From Cyanidiococcus yangmingshanensis (lineage: Eukaryota; Rhodophyta; Bangiophyceae; Cyanidiales; Cyanidiaceae), in the NCBI GenBank assembly GCA_013995675.1, contig VWRR01000007.1, positions 62,001 to 126,000 on the forward strand: DNA of 64,000 bases, written 5' to 3'. The position numbers and the translations under genes are program-made. The notes beneath the pieces were generated by a model. It did not search any database, was not told where the DNA came from, and saw nothing but the letters and a program-made list of their open reading frames with translations. How positions within the stretch are numbered: position 1 is the stretch's first letter; each line of letters begins with the position of its first letter. This document shows, one piece after another, positions 39,729-49,549 of the stretch.

Positions 39729-42047
39729 ATGATGGAGACCGACTCTGAAGGGCATATAGTTCGTGAGCTCTTGGATTTGACAGGAGAGTCTGGTGTAATC
39801 ATTTCAGGTCGAGCTTTGGCGCGAAGCTTCTCGCGTAAGGTTCAATTGAAGCGCCCCTTTGCAGTCCAGAGTGCCACCTGGCGACGCGAAAAAGTTGCGA
39901 AGAGAAGGAAAGGTTTGTTGCTTCCTGATGATCTGACTTCCTTGCTGCCCTGTGGACAAGAAATCAATATCGAATTCGTCGGTTCTCTGAAAGATAGGCT
40001 CGATGCTTGGCTCGGAGGCTACGCTCTCTCTAGAGGCGAGTCTCATGACGAGAACGTCTCGCAGAGGTTTTCAACGCCCCCGTGTATTGCCCTGGAGGAT
40101 ATCGATATTTTCATGGATAGTGCTCTTGTTTTATATGTTTGCAGAAACTGTCGTCGACCTGTTATTGAATCCAGAGTATACGAACATATTTTACGCTGTT
40201 GTCCAGAGCGCTGGATTGTGCACCTGAATGAATGCGCAAAGCAGATAACCAACGTAGCTGGTCAGTTGGGACGGATGCTGATTGATAGCGAACAGCACAG
40301 CCTCTTAATCTCAATGGAATTTCCCGAGTTCTACTTCTCTCAACTAGTAGAAGAGGAGGACGGAACAGGAAAGGCACGTTTCGGACGGCACGCAAAACGG
40401 CTTGGGAGACTTTGCGATGCAAAATTGCTTTTTTTGCATGGAATGCAATCTGCGAAAGCCAGCATCGCTGACCATACTTCGGAGAGTCCATGCGTCGCAA
40501 CCGATCTCGACATGGGGCTGTATCGGGGTGGTAGAGCTTATTTTTCCTCAAGGGCAGGAAAGTCTTCAAATTACGTCGAGGTCGGATCCAAAAACCACCT
40601 CAATAATATTTTCACCGAGCCAACTAGGTGTCGCACATTTCACCGCAAATATTTCTGGCCCAGGTTTCCGCCCACACCGAGCTTATTGGGGACCGAGGGA
40701 GAGGTACATCCGGATCGGCTGGATCCACTAGGCCGCCTTTTGTACATGAACATGTCATGGGAGAGACTGGTGCAAGTGGTTCTGCCGCCAATCATGAAAC
40801 GGCGAAGCACGCACACGAAAAACCAAGCTCAGACGATTAAGGAGCATCTTTCCACAAGAGAGGAGCTCTCGCCTGCATCGAACAACACAATCGCGCATGC
40901 GCTTCTTCGTGTACAGAACAAGCGACCAGCTGGCGCCTCTTGGTTAATCGACCTTCGGCAACTCCCTCAGAGCAAATTTGGCAGTGGCGTTTTCCATGGA
41001 CAGAGCTTCTTTCCACAGCCAGGCACATTCTGGACTGATCCCCGACGAGGCATGCTCTCGAACAATGCCCAGGCCACGCCGAGCTCCCAGAAATCATCTG
41101 ATGGAGCGGAAGCATGGAATCTGACTCCTCGTCGAGCTGGATCGAATCATTTACCTGCCGCATTGCCAAGGCGAGACTCTGGGACCCCGGCACTCACCAG
41201 TATGGCCCCAGGAGAGCGGAGCAGAATGGCTGCATTGAGCCGCACTGGCAGCGCAGACCCTTTGCTCCAAATTGGTCAACAGCAGGAGATCTCCTCGCCT
41301 CAGGAAATCGAGAGACAGAACAATTTAGCATCAACCCAAATGCAGGATTCACAGCGAAACCTAGCGCGATTGGGATCTGCGTCGAACGCATCTAATCCAC
41401 ACCGCGAGCCGAACCAGGAAGGCTCCCGCCAGCTCATTCACCGAGAACTCGTGGAATGGCTCCAGAAAGACCCGTTTTTCTTGCAGATGCTCGATGCTGC
41501 AAGAGAACGAGTGTTCGCATTATCGAACCTTACACAGGATCGGCGGCAGCAGGCTCTCGAGACATTAGAGCGGCGTCTCATGTTTGAACGGTTGAGAGCG
41601 ATCGCTCAAGCCGTGATATTCGCCCGTGAGATGCCGAAAAACTCCCGAGCGAGGATATCTGCCGCCTCACTCCTCAGCACGCTGCGTCCGATGAATGATG
41701 CACAACGAAAAGCACTTGGGGAATTCGTGCGACAGCTCATGGCCACACAACGCTCAACAGGGCAAGGCCCTCGTCGCGTGGAGCAGGGTAACGAACCTGC
41801 GCAAACCTCTCAACCACGTCAGAACACTCAGAGTGCTGGTTCGCTCTCAACGAGAGCACAATCACAAGGGATTGAGTTTCCGCGACAGCAGCGCAATCAG
41901 GTTAAGGCCGAACCCAGAGAAAATGTCAAAACAGAAGTCGGGACAACAGGTGTGACTTCTTCCGAAGGAATGCCGAATAGACAGCGAAGCGACGTCGACC
42001 TGCTTGCGGCGATAGACCGGGCCTTGGGTATCCGCCGGGATCCCTGA
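39729..42047 (+). CDS. Large protein with an Sgf11/ATXN7-type zinc finger
   Basis: ATG 39729, 772 residues, clean frame. Cys138-x2-Cys141-x11-His153-x3-Cys157 (CRNCRRPVIESRVYEHILRC) matches the spacing and surroundings of the small zinc fingers in SAGA subunits Sgf11 and Sgf73/ATXN7, which anchor the histone H2B deubiquitinase module. This is a motif match only; the rest is not recognised. The N-terminal 120 residues are basic; residues ~400-560 are Ser/Gln/Pro-rich; a helical block at about 570-665 (ELVEWLQKDPFFLQMLDAAR and onwards) could be a protein-binding domain; the tail is Gln/Ser-rich and ends with the helix VDLLAAIDRALGI. A nuclear role in chromatin or transcription is plausible. Repeat copy A ends 76 bases before its ATG. 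Confidence 0.7.
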   Translation: MMETDSEGHIVRELLDLTGESGVIISGRALARSFSRKVQLKRPFAVQSATWRREKVAKRRKGLLLPDDLTSLLPCGQEINIEFVGSLKDRLDAWLGGYALSRGESHDENVSQRFSTPPCIALEDIDIFMDSALVLYVCRNCRRPVIESRVYEHILRCCPERWIVHLNECAKQITNVAGQLGRMLIDSEQHSLLISMEFPEFYFSQLVEEEDGTGKARFGRHAKRLGRLCDAKLLFLHGMQSAKASIADHTSESPCVATDLDMGLYRGGRAYFSSRAGKSSNYVEVGSKNHLNNIFTEPTRCRTFHRKYFWPRFPPTPSLLGTEGEVHPDRLDPLGRLLYMNMSWERLVQVVLPPIMKRRSTHTKNQAQTIKEHLSTREELSPASNNTIAHALLRVQNKRPAGASWLIDLRQLPQSKFGSGVFHGQSFFPQPGTFWTDPRRGMLSNNAQATPSSQKSSDGAEAWNLTPRRAGSNHLPAALPRRDSGTPALTSMAPGERSRMAALSRTGSADPLLQIGQQQEISSPQEIERQNNLASTQMQDSQRNLARLGSASNASNPHREPNQEGSRQLIHRELVEWLQKDPFFLQMLDAARERVFALSNLTQDRRQQALETLERRLMFERLRAIAQAVIFAREMPKNSRARISAASLLSTLRPMNDAQRKALGEFVRQLMATQRSTGQGPRRVEQGNEPAQTSQPRQNTQSAGSLSTRAQSQGIEFPRQQRNQVKAEPRENVKTEVGTTGVTSSEGMPNRQRSDVDLLAAIDRALGIRRDP

Positions 42048-42605
42048 ATTCATTGACTGTCAAAATACGCCTGCAGGTTCCAACCCTGGTGTTGAGTTTT
42101 CAGCATGAAGCATATAGGGGTCAAGTGAGTGCACCTCCGAATAGAGCTTCAGGGATCTTACAAATGCCCACCTACAAGGCGAATCGGAATTTACTGAAAA
42201 TCACTTGCAACGCCGCTTGGTAATCCAAGTGCAAATGAACATGCTGCACGCTAGTCTTCTGCTGGGCAATCACATCTCAAGATCCATGAGGTTTCCTAGT
42301 ATGGGCCCTTACTGTCTGTCGCGCTTTCCTGAAGGTCTCCCTGCACAGGTCAGAAAACACTCGGGTCGTGTGATCTCTATAACGCGGCATTCAATGCCCA
42401 AAGGCCTTTGTTGCTACCCTGTTTTAGGGAATATTGCGTGATTTCCCAGCGCCTTCTCTCTGTGATGCTCCAAGAACGATATTGCAACGAAGCATCTCAA
42501 TTTTGTCTGATTTTTGACGAACAATCGCAGGGTTACCGCAAGCGTCTCGGAACTTTTTTTAATACAAAAAACGAGCCGAGAAAGGCAAACGAATTTATGC
42601 GGTCA
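42048..42605. other. Spacer between convergent zinc-finger and coiled-coil genes
   Basis: 560 bases of 3' flank. Nothing recognised. Confidence 0.4.
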
Positions 42606-44498
42606 CTAGTTCGGCTCCCGGTCTCTAAAACTACCATACAAGTCAACATAGTGCTTCCACTGCATTGTTGCGTTTTCATTAGCGCCCACAACATCTTTCC
42701 AAAACTCTAAAATGAGATCATCGGGTGGATGTACGAAATTTGTAGTAAGTTTCTGAGCATCGCTCACTCTGCGGTCGGAGAGCCATTGATTTCTCAAGAG
42801 TCTGATGACGGCTTCGCGAAAAAGATTTCGATCAACGTGCTTCCCAAGCGGTTTGAAAACCGCCTGCCAGGCTTTGAGCATGTTACCGTACACATCAGTC
42901 TTATGCAGTTCGCGTGCAACAACGGATCGAATTTCCATGACTGACCGGGGGCCCGTGAAATCTGAACGACGTGAATTCAGAGATTCATCGGAACACTGCC
43001 TATTACCTGAGGCTTCAGCATTGCCTGTGCCCGCTCTGTCTCTATCACTTGTGACAGTTTGAGTGCATCCCACAAAATCATGAAAATTCGAGTGCTGAGC
43101 GTTGCTTTGTCGTGCAGAAGCTGGACCAAAAGGCTGGAATTCGGAAACGGCAGATTCAGAAACCTCAAATTTCTCTGAAGGGTCTCCCGACGAAAGCGAA
43201 CGAATAATGCTGATTTTGGTTTCAGCGATTTCTCGTTCAACCAGACCAAACCTCCGCTCCATGTTCAGTCGCATCAGATCAAGTTCATTAAGTAATCGAG
43301 TCCTCTCTATTTCAAGTTCTTCTACATGACGACGAAGCGATTCGACCATCTCAGTGGAACGCGGCTCGGCAAATATTGTGGATATTGAGGCATCTTCAGC
43401 CACGCTGTGGGGGCAGATACTCGAGCGTGACTCCGGGGAGTTGCTGCTAGATTTCGTTCGACAATCATTCTCGGTGGATGAGTACGCAGACAATTGCTCT
43501 GCACGAGGTCGCTCTCTACGCGCTGCTTGGACCTCGCTCGAGGCTGCTGATACGCAACCTTCAGTTTGCCGAAGGAGGCAGCTTAAACCACCATTAGGGC
43601 ATTTCCCATCCCAATTTTGGAATGGAACTGGCCCAGCATATTGCTTGGAATCGTATGATTGGAGGGTATTCATGATGCCACCGTCTGGGTCATCGCATAG
43701 CGGCGAAAGTGTAGGATTCTCCGCCATATTTCGATCGCTGCCACGCAGGGAATTGTCCGGCAACGCGTTAAGCTCATTGGCGGGGCATGCACTTGTGAAC
43801 ATACCTGCTAAAGGCTCTTGCAGCTCTGGTGTCTGCGGTGCAGGATGTAAAAGACCCTGTGCACTCCGTTCATCAGGGGTAATACCAGAGGATAAAGGCA
43901 AGCCGCTGGAAGATGGACGTCGATTCGGCCCAGTAACAAGCTCTTTCGTCTCCGACTGAAGGGTTGCCAGAAGATTCAGTTGCTCGCCATCAGCCGCTTC
44001 ACGAAATGAGTCTGCGTTCCGACAGGGTTCATCTCCAACGGCAGTATCGCGGCTTCGTGACAACGACTCGGCGCCGACCTGGTCCAAGTGTTCTCCCAAA
44101 TAACCCATCAAAATATCCCGTTCTCGCAAAACAGTGTCAGTATCCATGTGATGAATTGAAAAAATTCCGCTTTGGAGCCGATTGCCAGAAAGACGATCTA
44201 CCAAAGGCGGGATCGATTCCGTTGACTGCGACAGGCTCTGGGAGCTCCGGTTTAGAGCGAGCTTGCTCAGACAAGACGTCGATTCTTCTACGGGCAAGCT
44301 GTTTTCAATATTGCTTTCATCATAAAATATCCCTCTGCCGTGGGATCCTAGAGACATTCCCAAACTTGGATCGTCAGTTTCGCTTGAATTTTTCAGATCT
44401 GGCGCTGAGAGGTTCGCAAGTCCCAAAGCGGAGAGGTTTCGTCCGCAAGAACTGCTCGTTTCCATGCTTTTGCGAGAATTCTTTTCACGTCTGTTCAT
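42606..44498 (-). CDS. Ser-rich coiled-coil protein of unknown function
   Basis: From the first ATG (44498) the frame gives 630 residues. I do not recognise a family. About the first 370 residues are low-complexity Ser/Glu/Asn-rich sequence and probably disordered. A clear coiled coil of about 60 residues follows near residues 380-440 (SLRRHVEELEIERTRLLNEL, then LVEREIAETKISIIRSL). The last ~100 residues look folded and helical, with LKAWQAVFKPLGKHVDRNLF and LILEFWKDVVGANENATMQW. No membrane segment or signal peptide. The layout (disordered, coiled coil, helical C-terminal domain) is common in cytoskeletal or vesicle adaptors, but no function should be assumed. The long clean frame, low-complexity structure and internal heptads support coding. 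Confidence 0.68.
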   Translation of the reverse strand: MNRREKNSRKSMETSSSCGRNLSALGLANLSAPDLKNSSETDDPSLGMSLGSHGRGIFYDESNIENSLPVEESTSCLSKLALNRSSQSLSQSTESIPPLVDRLSGNRLQSGIFSIHHMDTDTVLRERDILMGYLGEHLDQVGAESLSRSRDTAVGDEPCRNADSFREAADGEQLNLLATLQSETKELVTGPNRRPSSSGLPLSSGITPDERSAQGLLHPAPQTPELQEPLAGMFTSACPANELNALPDNSLRGSDRNMAENPTLSPLCDDPDGGIMNTLQSYDSKQYAGPVPFQNWDGKCPNGGLSCLLRQTEGCVSAASSEVQAARRERPRAEQLSAYSSTENDCRTKSSSNSPESRSSICPHSVAEDASISTIFAEPRSTEMVESLRRHVEELEIERTRLLNELDLMRLNMERRFGLVEREIAETKISIIRSLSSGDPSEKFEVSESAVSEFQPFGPASARQSNAQHSNFHDFVGCTQTVTSDRDRAGTGNAEASGNRQCSDESLNSRRSDFTGPRSVMEIRSVVARELHKTDVYGNMLKAWQAVFKPLGKHVDRNLFREAVIRLLRNQWLSDRRVSDAQKLTTNFVHPPDDLILEFWKDVVGANENATMQWKHYVDLYGSFRDREPN

Positions 44499-46523
44499 AT
44501 AAACTTCTTTTAATTTCAACACTAAGGGCACACGAATCAAGCGCTGACGCGGCACTTGAGCGTTGCAGTGCTTTGTGACCAACTATAAAACCTTAACAAC
44601 TCGCGCAATCAGGCGCGACGGCAAACCAGGAATTCAAAATTCCGATCGGGCTGAGGAATGCGGTTCTCGAAGGGCGGCAATCGCTAGCTAGCTGCCATCG
44701 TTGCGCCCGAGGACGTCTGAGTGGTCATGTAAGAGAGCGCGGCCTATCGACGCATTGGCGACTTCAACTTCTGAGACATCCGTCATGCCTCTATGTGATA
44801 CATGGAATAACCCGTTTCGCTTCAGTTCCTAGCGGTGCAGGGCACACTGTGCACGATATTCCGGACTCGGCGTACTCAGCTGCTCTACTCTCTATGGAAC
44901 GAGCGCTGCAGACTCGCGTAGAGGTCATGGCTCGATCCACAGCACCAAGAGCATGTTTTCTGTTGGCACGGAGCCAACAGAACCGGATCCTCAATACGCG
45001 GTCTTCTAGCAAACATGACGGATGGCAGGCCTCTCGGAAGTCTTTTCCGAAGATTTCAGAATAAGACAGCCTTTCCGTACGTTCAGGCTGTCATAAACGT
45101 AAGAAGCCTCCGCAGTTTAGAAAACAGACGTTGAAAGAAGGCTGGAGCTCGATGCTGTTCCTCGAAGAGAAGAAAAGCTTTTCGGGCCTATTGCCATATG
45201 AGCCTCGTCGTGTGCTGCCGAAAATCAAAGATTTCCAAATCGTGCAAAACCGTCGTTAAACGGATGACATCAACGATTCTGAAGCAGAAGAGAAAGGGCA
45301 TTTTCGGAACTGTCCTCTCACTTTTTCCTTTGGCGCTAAGACTTGCGCAGATAGGAGACTTTCAGTCTACTGTAATATCATGAGAGGGTCACAATCGGAG
45401 TAAACGAGGCGTGACGCAGGAGACTCACTTTGTGTTCGCTTGCGCTGAGCTACCCTATGTTTGAAAAGAGGATCTATAATGCGGATACTTTCCGTCTGAT
45501 ACATCTCATCGGTTCTTGCATAAGCGACGAGCAACTAGACCGAGTAACTCGACTTGTGTCGATTCGAGCCCGAGAGAACTCCAGATGCTCTTGTTTCGAC
45601 TTTCAAGAGCTCTCCAACAAAACTTCTATGCACCTTTGTCCGAGTAGTTTGTTCAAATTGGTTGGAGAGGCTGGACACTTCGGATTGGAGGGAGATTTTT
45701 GCGTGTGTGACATGCCAGCATCATCGAGCCACGCTATGTATTTTAAGAAGTTCATTTCCTAAAGTCGATGCTGCAGATACTTGATATCGATTCGAAACCA
45801 GTGCATGCTGAGGTAGACATCCAACCCAGTTTCAAACTCCATTCGCTCACGAAGCTCTTCAATGAAAAATAGAGATAAGCACTTTCTATGAGGGTCATTT
45901 TGCAAAGTTTCTGCTATAAGATTCTCTCGAAAGCTATCGCTACGTTAACATCATATGAAGACTAGTCGTTTCCCTGAGTGTGTGTGTGAGATAGTGCCAG
46001 AATAGAGAATCGCATAAGAGATGCTGTGTCCACAGAAAGCGATAGGAGTGCAACAATGAATGCTGCTCAGGCCTCCCACATTTAAGCCTTTGAGAAACAA
46101 TTTCTAAAGAGATCCGTACTGATACTCAAAAGCGCTATGCATCTCTTTCGGGGAAGCCGCCGCGCTTTTGAGAAGCACTGTTCGGAGACGTGGGGCCACT
46201 GCTCTTCAGAAGGACCAACCAATCTTTCCGGCCGGATCAAAATAGAGAAACCTTGTTCCGAACACCAACAGTCTCTTATATCATAATCACATCATAAAAG
46301 TATCAAACTATGAATGATTTCAACCACTCCCAAAGTAGATCTCTCTCGCCAAAAAAGCTCGCATCGTGGGCTGGGAGCGTTGTGCAATGGGCATCTGAGC
46401 AATCGACGTTTCGCGAAACAGATGCTCTTGTTCTGAGCAAATCCTACGTCGGTTTGCGCAACTAGGGGTTCTCTCGTAGTTTATCTTTTTCGCCAAAAAA
46501 GAGTACGAATTGGACTGAGCGGA
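44499..46523. other. 2.0 kb region between divergent genes
   Basis: Between the coiled-coil gene and Cpn10. Frames up to 110 codons occur on the plus strand (for example 45430-45762) with no conserved motif. The part from 45850 to 46500 is nearly frame-free. No RNA gene recognised. Confidence 0.4.
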
Positions 46524-46826
46524 ATGTCAGGCATCGTCAGACGTATTGTACCGCTGCTAGATAGGGTGCTTGTGGAGAAGATCGTGCCGAAAAAAACTTC
46601 CCCCGCAGGCGTCCTTCTTCCGGAGAGCGCAGCGTCCAAGTCACTCAACGAGGGTAAAGTTATTGCTGTGGGCCCAGGCTCTTACTCACGAGAGGGACAG
46701 ACGATCCCAATGTCGTGCAAGGTCGGTGACACTGTTCTGCTTCCCGAATTCGGTGGGACGCAAATCAAAGTCGAAGGAAAGGAGTTTGTGATTTATCGTG
46801 ACGACGAGATCATCGCGAAAACTTGA
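46524..46826 (+). CDS. HSP10: Co-chaperonin Cpn10 (GroES/HSP10), mitochondrial type
   Basis: 100 residues from ATG 46524. Cpn10 forms the heptameric lid on Hsp60 in the mitochondrial matrix. Family motifs run through the whole protein: PLLDRVLVEKI, the mobile loop KKTSPAGVLLPESAASK that contacts Hsp60, NEGKVIAVGPGS, VGDTVLLPEFGGTQIKVEGK and the terminal EFVIYRDDEIIAK. It is a single Cpn10 domain, unlike the doubled plastid Cpn20, and the N-terminus is short and uncleaved as usual for mitochondrial HSP10. The frame is clean. Confidence 0.96.
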   Translation: MSGIVRRIVPLLDRVLVEKIVPKKTSPAGVLLPESAASKSLNEGKVIAVGPGSYSREGQTIPMSCKVGDTVLLPEFGGTQIKVEGKEFVIYRDDEIIAKT

Positions 46827-47680
46827 GTGAAGGAACTCGTATAGGATTCTTTGAAATAAAGCAGAAACACTACGATCTGGTATTTGTCTTGCGATTATTT
46901 TTGGGACTCCTCATTTAAGTTCGAACCAAGGCTCGAGCCTTATGCACGAGCTCTACAGTATCCGCCGGGGTTTCTAAGGGCCCGGGAGTAAGTATCCACA
47001 CGCCAGTATTGAATCATCCAGCTCAGGAACGGAATTTATCGAGAAAAATACGACGAGGTTCGTTTCGGAGGCGAATCAACTACGAAATCATTTATATGCC
47101 TCTTGGAGACACATGCGCGTCTGAGAGGTGGAGGATTTTAATGCGTTCACTGCATAGAAGCAGGGTTTTCAACATTCATGCAGGCTGAGATCCATCATAG
47201 AACAGGACATTCGAGACTTCTAGAGCCAGACAATCATGAACGCACCTATTGGAATTTCCGGCGTGCAGTCCCTCAACCGCAGCTTTAACATTACTATCAG
47301 CTTTCGCTGAAGAGACGAGATCTCGCAAAAACGCCAGACTTCTTCGCATTAGTTAGATACTCATGCAATTGAGTGGTTTGGAGAGAAAGATCTGCACGCA
47401 CCAGAAACATTTAGATGAGTACATAATCCAACCTAGAAGATGGATTCTGAATCTATCCGTGAGATTGAAGCTCGGCTCCGGCTGCCGATGAGGCTGCAAT
47501 AGAAAAGATGGCAGAAGACAGGGCCGGCTTCGTCCTGGCTTGCCCGCGTTAAATTCATTTCCAAAAGGTGATTTTGATAACTGCGCGTCGTAGTGTAAAA
47601 GCTGCGGCTGATTTTTGCATGGGCCGGAATAACACCCCGGCAAAGGGCCCACTCCAAGAGGTCTTCTGTGGCCTGCAAGT
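46827..47680. other. 0.85 kb spacer between Cpn10 and kynureninase
   Basis: No recognisable feature. It should carry the kynureninase promoter. Confidence 0.4.
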
Positions 47681-49158
47681 ATGGAAGAGAATATCGTTTC
47701 CGAGCTAATTGCTGCCACCAATGGGAACTGCAAGAGTGTAGCGGAAATTGCTGAGCTTAGTGGAGCCATGGCTCTTGACATGAACGACAGGCTTTCCGGC
47801 TATCGGAAAGAATTCTGTTTACCTCTTTGTGAAGATGTGGAAACGGAGGCAACTGACACCGCGTCTGTAAGAAAACAGAGTTCGCCTCAAAGTGCTGTGG
47901 ACCGACGAAAACTGCTGTGACGGTGGAGTTCGAATCAAGCGCGGATCTACCTCTGCGGACACTCCCTAGGTCTTCTTCCGAAGCGCACCCGTGAGCTCGT
48001 TTCAGTTCACTTGGATCTATGGGCACAGGCTTGGCGTCAGAGCTCATTTTGAAGGAACTCAACCCTGGTACTCATACGAGGAGGAACCCATACGGGCAGG
48101 CGGGGCCGATATCGTGGGCGCATTACCTCATGAGGTCGTTTACATGAACTCTTTGACTGTGAATTTACATCTATGATGGTGGCATTTTACAGACCAACGA
48201 CTCAGCGATACCGTGTTATTATCGAAAAGGACTCGTTTCCCTCAGATCGCTGCGTGGTATTGTCTCAAGTTATCCACCATGGGATTCGATCCATCGACTG
48301 CAATCATTGAAATCGGCTCAAAGTCTGATGATGGGTCAGTGATCGACTTCGAAAATTTGCGATCGCTGATCATCCAGCACTCCGAAGATGTTGCTCTAGT
48401 CTTGTTGCCCGGCGTACATTATTTGACCGGCCAGCTGCTGCCGATGAGGGAGCTCGTGCGAGTTGTCCGAGAAGCGTCCTCTGAGATGAGAATTGGATTT
48501 GATCTCGCCCATGCAGGTTGGAAATGTGATTCTTAGACTGCATGAATGGGCGCCTGACTTTGCGTGTTGGTGCAGTTACAAATACCTTAATGGGGGTCCA
48601 GGCGCTGTTGCCGGTTGTTTTGTGAGCGAGAGGCACGCTTTAACAACAGATATCTCAGCGCTGCCTCGGTTCTGCGGATGGTGGGGATTGGAGCGAGCCC
48701 ATCGCTTTGAGACCCCACGCCTGCTTACGCTAACTTCGGGTGCCTCGAGCTTTCAGTTGAGCAATCCTCCTATCCTTTCCCTCGTTCCGGTTGTTGCATC
48801 CTTAGAAATTTTTCGAGCGGCCGGCGGAATGGAGGTTATCCGGCAAAAGTCTGTGCTGCTTACTGGATATCTGGAACTTTTGCTGGAAAGAAACATTGGA
48901 GAGGTTGTTGAATTCATAACTCCAAGAGAACCGAATAATCGTGGCAGTCAGTTATCTCTCAGACTGAAAATCGCAGTCAGGGCATCAAGGGTCTGTGAAA
49001 AGCTAGCGCAGAAGGGTTTCATCTGCGACTCGAGGGAGCCAAATATTTTGCGTGTTGCCCCAGCTCCGTTGTACAACTCTTTCGAAGATGTTTACTCTTT
49101 CGTTCGCGCTTTAAGTCATGTCCTGCGACTAGATATCGGGTCACCAGACGGCGTTTGA
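47681..49158 (+). CDS. KYNU: Kynureninase, conserved but split over several frames
   Basis: PLP enzyme that cleaves 3-hydroxykynurenine to 3-hydroxyanthranilate and alanine, feeding HAAO. Almost every conserved block is present in order: YRKEFCLPL, IYLCGHSLGLLPK, AHFEGTQPWYSYEE, MNSLTVNLHL, MMVAFYRPTTQRYRVIIE, GVHYLTGQ, GFDLAHA, DFACWCSYKYLNGGPGA (PLP Lys), SNPPIL and RVAPAPLYNSFEDVY. The blocks change frame near 48030-48036 (+1), 48169-48176 (-1), 48281-48283 (+1) and 48516 (+1). An in-frame TGA at 47918 lies in a probable intron, 47829-47939 (111 bases, GTGAAG...CAAG), whose removal joins FCLPLS to RIYLCGHS. With these, the length becomes 454 residues, as in human KYNU. Either the gene decays, or the assembly has base errors here; the sharp conservation between shifts favours errors. 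Confidence 0.88.
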
Positions 49159-49549
49159 GCGCGTGATCAGATGCAGCACGGGACAGATCATTGTTTTCCG
49201 GCCCGAGCGCTTGCACCTGGGAAACCAGAGTTCAGCGCCTTAGTGACTTTGTTCAAAAGTTTGCCCCCTGGAAGAACCGTTTGACTACGATTGAAACTTA
49301 GGCGACCGAAAATCCAGCGGCCACGACACGTCCCTCGTTTCCGAATTCTGCCTCTCGTCAACAGTTCGCGCCAAGCCATTTCTAAAGTTTACTGGCTCTA
49401 CATGAAGAGCTTTAGAGGAAGATACTTTTAAATCATGGTGGATCGAGACCTGACTGCAACCGCTTTTCGGCAAATACGCCTCTTTAACGCGATTTATCTC
49501 TACCACGGATAAAAACGTCTTCGCTGAAGCTGAAAAGATACGCGATGAC
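49159..49549. other. Short spacer between kynureninase and POLA2
   Basis: 390 bases. The POLA2 frame stays open about 35 codons upstream of its first ATG, so the true N-terminus may begin in this stretch in another frame or exon. Nothing else seen. Confidence 0.45.

Noticed and set aside
46905-46950. Reverse-strand GGTTCGAAC motif as possible tRNA
   Set aside because: The bases on both sides do not pair as a T arm.
47681-49158. Multiple tiny introns as explanation of the kynureninase frame changes
   Set aside because: Conserved residues run without gap across the changes, leaving no room for even very short introns, except at 47829-47939.
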